NCBI GenBank assembly: GCA_025765615.1
Contig: JAIVFJ010000060.1
Coordinates: 264,259-328,258 of the forward strand
Length of the DNA: 64,000 bases
Source of the DNA: Zopfochytrium polystomum
Lineage: Eukaryota > Chytridiomycota > Chytridiomycetes > Chytridiales > Chytridiaceae
Reading direction: 5' to 3'
Shown piece after piece: positions 28,360-39,482 of the stretch. The stretch's first letter is position 1; every line of letters starts with the position of its first letter. Below the pieces are notes generated by a model. That model worked only from the letters and a program-made list of their open reading frames with translations. It had not been told where the DNA came from and ran no database searches. The position numbers and the translations under genes were made by a program.

Positions 28360-31300
28360 TCACTGGCAAGTCCGCGCCCACTGGTCGTCGCCGTCCGGAC
28401 CAGAGTACGACACGCACTTATTCTTCTTTCCGCAGCACGCCATGCCTTCGATGCAGGGGACCTGAATGACAAGGCTACCGTACTGGCAAACAACAAACGT
28501 GAACGGATCCCTGCACGTGCCAGACGACCCTTCCGCGTTGGCGGAAGCGCTGCACAGGCTCGGGCAATCTCCATAAGCCGCGCACTGCTTGGTCGAATCG
28601 CAGCAGAACATTCCGTCCGCAGAACAGTCCCGGGAAGCAGCCACCTCGCCGCCGACGCATTGCAGCACCGTGGTCTGGTCCTGGCTGCAGAGAGACTCGT
28701 TGCTCGGGACACCGGCGCACTGGTTCGGGTTGCTCGACGACGCCTTTTTCGTTGCAGCACCCAGAGCGGGGCAGTTGTACATAAAGTCACACGTGTTTGT
28801 GGTCGGGCAGCAAACGGTGCCAGCGGCGCACTTCATGTTCGGGTACGTGGCACCATCCTTGGTACACAACGTGAACGTGGACGAGGAAGTGCAGTACATT
28901 GAAGCGTTTCCGGCCTTGCACTGGCCAGACGGGTAAGTTGTGGCACCCGGCGCCGTGGCAGAGTAGCTGGGGCAGTTCGCTGCCACGTCGCAGAGACCAG
29001 TCGCTGGACAGCAAACACTGCCAGTGCCGCAAGAGATGCTCTGCTGGTTGGCAACATACGCATTGCTGACGCAATACTTGTACGTAGTCGGACCAGTGCA
29101 CGACGGCTGATAGTCAGCAACACCAACACAATTGTTGTACGTTGACGGAGAGGCGGACGGGGCCGTAGCGTTTTGGGTCGAAGTTGCCGAAGGTGGAACG
29201 TACACTGGAGTTGACACGGGTGCGGGAGGGGTTGATGACGGAGTCGATCCATACGTTGGTGTGGCGGATGACGCAGCCATCGCCGAAGAACTCGCGGCAC
29301 TGGCAGTCCCATAGGAGGGCGTTGTGGAAGGCGTAGATGCCGGGGACGGAGTACCGTACGAAGTAGGTGGGGCAGAGTACGGGGTCGGCGTCGCAGACGG
29401 AGTCGTAACAGGAGACGGAGACGGAGTGCCGTAGGATGGCGTGGAAGAAGCTGTGGACGGAGCGGCCGCAGTTCCGTAGACAGGGGTGGAATAAATTGAG
29501 TAAGTGGGCGCATCTGTGCTGTACGGCGTCGAAGGCGGCGTCGAAACTGGAGCCGCACTCGAGGATGCCCCGACGCTGTACACAGGGGGTGGAGACTGGT
29601 ATGATGGCGTTGGAGACGCAGAGGGGGCGGCGTACGAAGTGTACGACGGGACCTGAGGGGCAGCGGAGCAGATCGGATCAGACGCATAACGACAAGCGTT
29701 TCCGCAGCAAACAGTGCCAGGCTGGCAACTCAAAGGAGCGGTGAAAACGGCTATTACAGAAAAAAAATTTGCGGAATGAGCGTTAGCTATCGAGCCGATG
29801 CCAGGTCGCCTCGTAACACCAACCATTGTTCATGCACGAAACAAACTGCTGGCTGTTGATACAGGCAATGGCAGTGTCTGCAACTCCAGCGCAAACGTTG
29901 CCAGTGTACGCTGGTGCCGGCGCGGCTGACGTAGTACCCGGCGCGCCATAAGTAGTCTTGGTTGGTGCCACTGTCGAGTACACGGCAGAGTAGACTGACG
30001 TGACAGTGTAACCAGGAACAATTGTTGGTGGTGGGACCGGGTTCGACGACGGAACATACGCCTTTGCCCCAGCGCATACCGGATCCGACGCGTAGGTGCA
30101 CGCATTGCCGCAGCACACGGTTCCCTGAGGGCAGTTCAGCGGTGCCGTGTATACGCCTGAGAATCCAAAAGTGTGTCAGAAAACAACTGTCAAGAAAGGA
30201 ATCCTGTTGAGATAAAGACTCACTGTTGTGCAGGCAAGTCACAAACTGCGAAGCAGACGTGCAGGCAATTCCAGTGTCAGGAACGGCAGCGCAAACATTC
30301 GAGTACGCCGGGGCCTTTGGTGAAACACAAGCGTTGCCGCTGCAGACAGTACCAAGAGGGCACGGCTGAGTGCCATAGACCGGCGAGCCATTCTTGCAAA
30401 TAGCAATAGACGCAGGGTTAACGCAAGCAGTTCCTCCATCAGGGATCCCAGTGCAAATGCTGACGGGAGTCGACGGCGGCGTGTACGACGGAGGAGGCGG
30501 AATGTAAGGCGGCGGGAGAACGCCAGTGCAGGCCGCCGGTTGCAGACACTTGTTCGAATCGGCGCAGCAGACCGTTCCGGCGGGGCAGGACTGCGGCGCG
30601 TACGAGGCAAAGACACCGTTCAGACACAAGTTGAACTGAGTGTTGCTGACGCAGACAAGCTGGTTGTTCGGTTTGTTCGAGCAGACATGGGGCTTGGTCG
30701 AAGGGCACTCGCCGGGCTTAGCACAAACGTTCGGGCTGCTTCCCGAGCAGCAAACCGTGCCTGGTGCACAGTACTGGTCAAGTGCTGAAATGAGCAGTTG
30801 GTTCAAACAGAAGTTGAAAGTGTTGGCAGAGCGGCAGACGATCTGCATGTCCGGGACACCCTGGCACGGACTGACGGCAGGAGGGACGTAGGTTCCGGGA
30901 ACGTAGTCGGGCTGGCAGTATTTCGGTGGAGTGATCGGTTGTGGCGGAGGCGACACATATGTGTTGGGCGGAGGGGTGTAGAGCAGGCCACCATTAGCAC
31001 AGAGTGGGTCGTAGCTGTAGACACAGGCGTTCCCGCAGCACACGGTGCCAGCTGGGCAAGGCATCGGAGGCGTAATGGCATCTGAAATACAGAGGCAAAG
31101 ATTGGTCAAACACGCAAAAAAATGAAGCGAGGCGAGAGTGTGTCACTTACATCCGTTCAGACAGGTGGAGTATGTCGAGGCACTAACACAAGCAATGCTC
31201 GAATCAGCCTTGTTTGTGCAAATGTTGGTCCCGCACTTTGCGTCACTCGGGAAGACGCAGCCATCTCCGCAACACTTGGTTCCAGCAGGGCAAGATTGAG

Positions 31301-34300
31301 CTGCGGTTGGAAGGCCGCCCAAGCAAATGCTAAATTGGGACGGGTTGACGCAAGCAACCTTTGAGTCCGCGACGCCTGCGCAAACGTTGGACGCGGTGGT
31401 AGAAAACGTTGTCGAAACATCGGTCGGGAGCTCGAGAATGTACGAGTAGGTCTTGTACGTCAACGAAGCCTCACACTTGTTGGTCTGGGCACTGCAAACG
31501 TATCCGGAAGCGCAAGTAGTAAGACCGGGAAGGAAGTCGCCGTTGGCGCAGGTCTTGTAAGCCGTGCTTCCGATACAGAGAGTCGTCCCGTCGGCTAGTC
31601 CCTTGCAGAGCGGATCGTAAATCTGTTTGCAATTGTACTCGTAGTCGCATGTGTTGCTGTCAGCGCAGCAGACAGTGCCCTCGGGGCAGTTGAAATCCGG
31701 AGACGTCAGGAACACTGGAAAGCACGACGGTTTTATTAGTGCAAGTCGATGCACAAAAAGTAAAAAAGGGAAACCTTACTCTGGTTCAAGCAGTAGTTGA
31801 AAGATGTCTTGCTGCGGCAACGGATATGATTGTCCGCGCACTGCGCACATGTGCCATAAGTCTTGGGGACAACCACGGGAGGTGTCGGAGTAACGACGGG
31901 AGGGGTAATTGTGGGAGGTTTGTAACTGGCCGGACGAGCACACATGGGATGAGAGGGTGCGACGCATGCGTTTCCACAACAGTACGTGCCGGTGGGACAC
32001 GACACCGGCGGAGTGTACGACACTGAGGTGATGGGAAAAAGTGTGAGAGATCGAGTCAAGCAAGGTAGGTGGAGGCTTACATCCGCTCTTGCACATGGTG
32101 TACTGAGTGTCGCTGGTGCAGTAAATGGTTTGATCCTTGCAACCTGCGCAAGGCTGGCACAGCGCGCTCTGCGGATCAACGCAGCTGTTTCCGCAGCAGA
32201 CCTGTCCAGCCGGGCACGACTTGAGTCCAACGGTTGGCAGGTTGCCCTTGCAAATAGCGTAGAAGGTCGGGTTTACGCAAGCCATTTTTCCATCAGCGAC
32301 CCCTTCACAGTAGTCGGTCGGAACGTTGGCAATGGGCAACAGTTGAACGCCTTTCGGGTCGACATAGCCATTGGGCAGCTGTGTCACGCACTGTGCCTGG
32401 GGAAGACACTTGTTCGAGTCCGAGCAGCAAACGGTCCCAAACGCGCAAGATTGAGGGATCGGGGTTGTAAATTCTGCAAGTGAACACCTTTAGTATCCAA
32501 TCGGTATCAATATTGACACAACTCACGTCCTTTCCAGCACAGATTGAATTGCGTCGCCGACACGCAAAGCTGCGCATTGTCGGGAAGTCCAGTGCACTTG
32601 TCGGGCAGAGCCGGGGTGTTGGGGTTTACTGGGCATTCGCCGACTCTCAAGCATCGTTGCAGTGCCTGGCAGCAGTACGTACCAGTCGGACAATATTGGT
32701 CAGCAGTGAGTGGAAGAATCTCTGTTCACAAAAGGATTAGCATGACAGTCACGAATTAAAAGCGAAATCATACTTTGATTCAAGCAAAAGTTAAACGTCG
32801 TCGACGACGTGCAAACAATGTTGTTGTCTGCAGCACCGACACAGGAACCGACATTGGTGGGAACGACTACGGGCGGCGGGTTGTACACTGGCGGCGGAAG
32901 CGCCTGAGTTGGGGCGCACACAGGGCCAGGAGTTGTCGCGCACATCGGGTCAGAGCTGAAGACGCACGCGTTACCGCAGCAAACAGTGCCTGGTGCGCAA
33001 GGCATCGACGGCGTTATCGGCGAAGAGTTCTGGCAGAGCACATATTTCGCCGTGTCGGAACAAGCCATGCCGCCATCGGGGATGCTCAGGCAAGGGTTTT
33101 GGGGAACGCCACCACATTTCGGGTCGTCAGGGTACACGCAAGCGTTTCCGCAGCAAACAGTTCCCGCGGCGCAATTCTGATTACCAGTCGACGGAACTAC
33201 AAAAAGGACTCTCAAGAGACGGCGGATGAACGCGGGAAAAAGGCAACCTACCTTGATTGAGGCACAGGGAGAAGGACTTGGTGTTGACGCAGGCAACGTG
33301 GTTGTCGGGTAGCCCGGCGCAAATGTTTGACGACGTTGTGTACGTTGGGACATCAACCGGGGGTGCGACCGGCAACACCGACTTGCAGTTGGACAAGTAG
33401 TCGCATCGGTTCGAATCGGCGCAGCAGACGGTACCTTTCGCGCATGTCTGCGGCGCCGACGAGACAAAGGCACCTTTGCTGCAGTAGCGGAATTGGTACA
33501 GCGAAATGCAGGCGATGCCACCGTCCGAGATCGACGAGCAGGATGGAGCAGGAAGAGTTGGAATCGTCGAGGGTGGGAGGACGGAGGCGCAGTTGCCCGG
33601 ATAGTCGCACAGGTTGGATTGAGCGCAGCACACGGTACCGTACGGGCAACTTTGATCCGCAGCGTTCAAGACCGACCCAGATTTGCAGTAGTTGAAAGTA
33701 GTCTTTGAGCGGCAAATAATCGATCCGTCCTTCGCGCCGCTGCAAGACGGCGCGTAGACCGGCGGCGGAATGTACGCGGGGGTAGGCGGCGGAGTGTAAG
33801 TTGGCGCACTTCCGGGACATCCAGCCACATCGCAACGGTTGGTTCCCTCGCAGCAAACCAACCCCGCGGGGCACGTAATGTCATTCGACGAGTAAATTTC
33901 TATAGAGTTGTTCATTAGGCCCATTTGGTAAATATGCATGTGCGGATGGAAACTCACGTTGATTGACGCAGTACTTGAAAGTATTCGATCCGGTACAAAT
34001 AATCTGGTTGTCCTTCTTACCACTGCAAGTATGGGGAGGTCCATACGGGGGCGGCGCATACGTAACTGAAGTTGGGCAGTCGGCCGAGTCACAGCGGCCA
34101 GTGTTGGAACAGCAAGTTTGGCCAGACGGGCAAGACTGATCAACGGCCGAAGCGTAGGCTATGGCGAGGATTAGTCAAAATTCGGCAACAAGAAAATGGA
34201 AAACATTTGCAAACTCACTCTGGTTCCAGCAAATGTTGAAAGTCGTGGGTCCCGTGCAAACAACACCGTTATTCGAAATCCCTGAACACAAGGACCCCGA

Positions 34301-37300
34301 CGAGGGAGTGTACACTGGGGGCGACGGCGCGTATTGGGGTGGAGCAGATGAACAGGAAGCTTCACAGCGCTGCGTCGCCTCGCAACAAGTGAGACCGGCC
34401 GGACACGACTGGTCGTAGGCAGTCACTGGGGCTACGTGGAGAAAAATGATCAGATTGCAGCGCCAACAAGAGTGTGTCACGCTTACTCACTTTGACCGTA
34501 GCAGAAGTTAAAAGTAGTGGGTGACGTGCACCGGAGGCGATTGTCGGGTTGGCCAGAGCAATCGCAGGTGGTAATCGAGCTTGGACTCTTCACCGAAAGG
34601 CCCACAACGATTGGAGCGTACTTGAAAGTGCTCCCGCCCGAATACGTTGGGGCGACGACCGAACCGTAGGATACAGGGCAACCTGGAACGTCGCAGCGAT
34701 TGGATGCGGCGCAGCACACGAGGCCAGGGGGGCAGGTTTGCGACGACGACGAAACTGGCACTGGACAGAACATCAAGGAGTTAGAATGACAGAACAAAGC
34801 TTGCTTTGGACGAATAAGGTTCAACCCACGTCCGTTCTGGCACATGTTGAAAGTGTTCGCGCTAGTGCAATAAATATTTCCGTCCTTGACGTTTTGGCAA
34901 ACCGAAGGGTCATACGGCACAGGAGCCGGTGCAACGTATCCGGCACCTGGGCATCCGGCAACGTCGCACTTGTTCGTGTTCGCGCAGCAGTACAGACCGG
35001 GTTGACAGTTGATGTCGACGCTGCTCGCGGGAAGACCATTCTGGCAGATACGGAAAGAGGTCGCCGACGCGCATGCAATCTTGCCATCCGGGACCCCTTT
35101 GCAGTTGATCACAGGTGGAACGTAGGCCGGCGTGCTTGGCGTTGGCGGGACGTACGGAGTAGTAGCGCATCCAGGGTAGTCACACTTTCCTTTGCCCGAA
35201 CAGCACACGAGACCAGAAGGGCAAGTTTGCGAAGGAGTGGCGAGGCCCCCCTGGCAAAGGGTAAACGTGTTTCCACCAGTGCAGACGAAAGTCGAATCGG
35301 CCAGTCCGTCGCAGTTGATGGCGGGAGGTGTCGGGGGAACGTAAGAGGGACACGACGATTCACAAGACTGAGTCTTTTCGCAGCAAGTCAACCCTGCGGG
35401 ACAGTACTGGTCCCATACGCCACTCTTGACTGAAAGAGAATGTGTCAAACTAGAGTAACAAGCTGCCCGGTTCGTGTTCTCACCTCCGCCTGCGCAAATG
35501 TTGAACGTGTTGGGAGCCGTGCACGTCACGTATCCGTCAGCTTTGCCGACGCAGCTTCCACCAGAGTTTTTAACCTGTGGAGTCTTTGTGTAGGACCCAC
35601 TGCTGCCGTCTTGTGGAATCGGGCTGGGAGTGCCAACACAACCGGCATAGTCACAACGGTTGAGGTTGTCGCAGCAGACGAGCTTGTTCGGGCACTTCTG
35701 GTCTTGTCCCGAAAACACTGGAAGCGAGGCAGGGTCAGGAGTCGTCGAGTGAACGCACAAAAAATGGGCGGCGTACCTCCGTCGTGGCAAATGTTGAAAG
35801 TGGTGGTTGATCGGCAAATGATCTGGTTGTCCTTCTTGCCCGTGCATCCAGCAGGGTTCGGGTTGGGATTGTACGGGGGAGGGGGCGGCGGGCTGACGGG
35901 AGGTACAACCGAAGGTGTTCCGGCACAGCCTGCAACGTCGCAACGGTTGAGGTTTCCACAGCAAACAGTGGTCGCAGGGCAGGATTGATCAACCGCAGAG
36001 GCTTCGACTATATAAAAATGCAAAGAATCGTTAGTGATGTCATCCACCAAACCGCAAGTGGATCTCCAGAATCACCTCCGTTGAAGCAAATGTTAAATGT
36101 TGTCAGACTCTTGCACACAATCTGATTATCCTTCAATCCAGCGCAAGTTTTCGGGGGTGGTGTGTAGCTGCAACCCGGGTAGCCGCAAGCCTGCTGGGCC
36201 TGGCAACACTCGAGACCTGGTGGGCAGGATTGATCCACTGCCTTGACGAGGGCTGGTACAAACAGGGCAGCATGAGCGAGGCTTAACGTGAACTCGTGCA
36301 ACGTCGGCTTTTACCTCCTGACAAACAGTAATTAAGAGTGGTCTTGCTTTGGCAGACAACGTAGCCGTCGGGTTTCCCAGTGCAAGATGAGCCGTACGTT
36401 GTTGGGGGTGTCGAGGGAGCTGGAGTTGTGGGTGGTGGAACGTACGGCGCCGCACAGGTGGCATCGCAGCGCTGGGCACCTTCGCAGCAAATAAGGCCCG
36501 CTTGGCAAGTCTGGTCAGCGTACGGCTTCGCTCCGGATTTGCAAATGTTGAACGTCGTCGCAGACGTGCAAACAACGTAATTGTCGGGCTTGTTTGTGCA
36601 GCTTCCAGTGGGAACCGCTGGGATCCCGGGGGTGTAGACGGGCGGACTCGTCGCCGTTGACGCGCAACCTGCAACATCGCATCGGTTGAGACCTTGGCAG
36701 CAAACAAGACCGGCTTGACACGATTGAGGGGCAGAGTTGACTTCTGCGCCGTTCTGACAAATGTTGAACGTGGTTGCGGACTTGCAAACAATGTTGTTGT
36801 CGGGGACTCCTGCGCACGAAGCAGAGGGTGGAGCCACCGCGTACTGTGGACACCCAGCCACGTCGCAACGGCCGAGATTCGGGCAGCACACAAGACCGGC
36901 CGGGCAGTACTGGTCGGCAGCCGACGCCAAGCCTGAAGGTGGGGGAAAGAAGCAAGTAAGCTCAGATGCACAAAAAGGCGAGCAAATCTCGACGACGACG
37001 ACGACGACTACCCACCTCCATTCAGGCAGTAGTTTAGCGTGTTTCCCGACGTGCAGACAAGCGTTCCGTCCGCCTTGCCCGAGCACTGAGCATAGGTTCC
37101 AGAGTACGTTGGGGCCGGGGGAGGAGGAGGCACGTAGGTTGTCGTCGTGGTGGCGGGCGGTGTGTACTGGGTGGTGCATTCCCACGAGTACCGGCACGCC
37201 GAGACGCCGTTTGCGGCAGCGCAACAGACAGTACCTTGGGGGCAGTTGAGTGCTTGAACGATGGGGGCTGCGTGTGGTGTGGGGGGGGGCCAGCGAGTGT

Positions 37301-37770
37301 ACGAGGGTATGTATTCCTTGTCAGGCCAGTCTGCGTTCGGACTTTTTTTTTTCCTTACTCACACAAGTTGGAACACGTGACAAACGACGTCTGGCTGGTG
37401 CAGACGACCGTGCCGTCCGTCGCGGCGCCGCCGCACATGGACCCGCACGACGAGCTGCTGGCCGGCACGAGCTGGTTGTTGCAGCACTTTTGGTTGCTGG
37501 GCACGCTGACCGCAGCGCCAGACGCAACTGGCATAAAGGAAAGCAATCGTCGAGAGCAGCAATGAGTAAGGCGGGGCGTGTTGCTGTTTTACACAGAAAG
37601 TGAAACAACTCACCGTTATACCCGCAAACGTAGTACGAAGACAGGCTCGCGCAGACAATCGAACCCGCAGTCTGCCCATAACACGCGTCGGCAGACGCCA
37701 CAGAGGCCGACGACGCCAACAGCGCCGCCAAACAAGCCGCGACGGCCCTGGCCTGCCACCGGGTTGCCAT
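28360..37770 (-). CDS. Giant secreted chitin-binding protein with 36 CBM19-like modules
   Basis: Twenty exons from ATG 37770 to the stop at 28360: 37770-37614, 37527-37363, 37267-37016, 36932-36315, 36252-36076, 36007-35777, 35717-35484, 35429-34830, 34760-34491, 34431-34219, 34158-33958, 33899-33252, 33196-32774, 32721-32527, 32473-32081, 32022-31780, 31714-31151, 31081-30224, 30156-29824 and 29750-28360. All introns are phase 1; the product is 2721 residues. A signal peptide (cleavage near ASA/DA) precedes about 36 tandem Cys-rich modules of pattern C..x.DG.I.C.S..TFN.C.NG, a loop, then C.xGTVCC.....C, joined by Pro/Thr-rich linkers. This resembles CBM19 of fungal chitinases. A long Ser/Thr/Pro stretch near 29130-29690 separates the last modules. 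No catalytic domain, GPI signal or membrane segment is visible. It probably coats or cross-links chitin at the cell wall or on substrates. The last modules are the most diverged. Confidence 0.85.
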
Positions 37771-38590
37771 CTTTGGGATGGCCGTTTCGGAGGGGGGGCT
37801 TGCTAGCAAAGTCTGTTTGGGGAAAGCAGGAAGGGGGAAAGGAGGAGGACGAGTCCGGTGGAGGAAGAAGGCGCGTGGAACGCGTTCGTTGTGTTAGTTT
37901 GCCCTCTAAATTGTTTTTCCGCGGAGCGGGACGCTTCGTTTGGGTCAGGTACATGGGGAAACAAGTTCTTTCAGACCCGTGGGGTGTGTGATGTGCTCGG
38001 AGAGGGATAGAGTGGAAGCCGTAGAGGTCGCCAAAGAGGACCACTCGAGGGAGGATGAGGGGGGCAGAGGCGTTTTGGGAGTCGGCGGGTTGGATGGGGA
38101 TGGGGGGGGACCAGGAACGCGGGGGCCAACGAGTCCAAAAGAAAAACGCGTCGCGCGGGCGTGCGCACCCCCGACTTACCCCTCTTTCCTTCTCCGCTTC
38201 TCCTCCTGTGTTTTTTCGCTCCTTGTTACTTGAGCGAGCAGGGCTGTGAGTATCTCCAGTTTACGGTTTGGAAAGGAAGCGCGGCTGGACCCGAGTGAAA
38301 AACGCGGCCGATGGGCGGGGCGGGGAGACGGCGGCGTGGTCGGGAGTCTTCGGGTTGCAGCAGGAGACGGGGATGCCCAGCAGCAGCGAGTGAACCGAGG
38401 GGGGAAGGGTTGGGTTGAGAGTTGTATGTGTGTGTGTGTGCTGGAAAGGCGGGCGGGGATTTAAATAGGCGGAGGAGGTGGGAGCAGGAGCAGGAAGAGA
38501 GAGACAGAGAGCAGGAGCGGAGAGAGAAAAGAGAGAGAGAGGGAGTAACAGAGAGACAGGGGAGGGAAGTAGAGGGAGGGTGTGCGGGAC

Positions 38591-38646
<56 letters not shown>

Positions 38647-39482
38647 TGTGTGTGTGTCTGTTTGCGTGTGTGCGTCACAGTCACGGGCCTGCTTGGGTTT
38701 TTTTGTTTCTTCTGTCTGTCACTCTCGTTCGCTCTCTGTCTCTCGTCCCCCCCTGTTGTTGGATTGGGAGCTTCGCGTTCCAGCCAACAAAAATAACAAA
38801 AATAACAAAATTTAAAAAAAAAGAGAGTGAGGCAAAGCATTACTGACATGTCCCATCCTCCTCTCCTCGGACGAACATTTTGTCGGCGCGGTTCATTCTT
38901 CGGGTGTGGAGGCAACACCAGTGTTCGTAGGCACCTTTCTTTTCTTACGCATGCGTTTTCATGCAGTGCGACATCCACACCCTTAAACCCAATCAGCCGA
39001 GCACATTAGGCAGGCAAACGACTGCAGGATAGAAGGAATAAAGAGCGTTCTCTCTCTCTCCTAATTTTTTTTTTATCTGTTTGTTCTTGTTCCTGGAGGC
39101 AACAAAAAAAGAATGGGAACAAACAAGCCTGAAGCGAGGGGAGGGGGGCAAAAGAGGTTACGGAGGGGGGAGGGGAAAGAGGTTACGGGGGGAAAGCCAG
39201 CAATACCACACGGACATAAAAGCGTCTTCTCGGGCGGGAGGGGACGGAGAACTGCGTCTCCTTGCAGCAAGGTCAAGGGTGAAAAAGAAAAAAAAAAAAA
39301 GAAAAAAAAAAAGAGCAAGAAAGGATTGCAACACGCACCGAGGTGCGGTGGCACACACACACACACAAGGCTGTAGAGAAAAACCAAAAACCTCAACGCC
39401 CAGCCAGACTGAGAAAAATAACAGCAAGAGGGGGAAAAAAAACATAGGCGAAAAACAAAAACCAGGGGAGAGGTCATTCCAT
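37771..39482. other. Intergenic region upstream of the CBM19 gene
   Basis: About 1.7 kb without a supported gene. It contains the presumed promoter of the CBM19 gene (next to 37770), a (GA)n-(GT)n compound repeat at ~38592-38657 and A/G-rich sequence. The part next to 39483 would be 3' UTR of the arrestin-like gene. The long reading frames here are repeat translations. Confidence 0.5.
38592..38645 (+). repeat. (GA)n microsatellite
   Basis: About 27 GA units run directly into a short (GT)n tract, upstream of the CBM19 gene on its promoter side. Confidence 0.9.

Noticed and set aside
28833..37220. Numerous 60-280-codon frames opposite or alongside the CBM19 exons, including a Pro/Leu/Arg-rich 284-codon frame at 28833-29687.
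   Set aside because: They are shadows of the biased CBM19 coding sequence; only the Cys-module frame is colinear across all introns.
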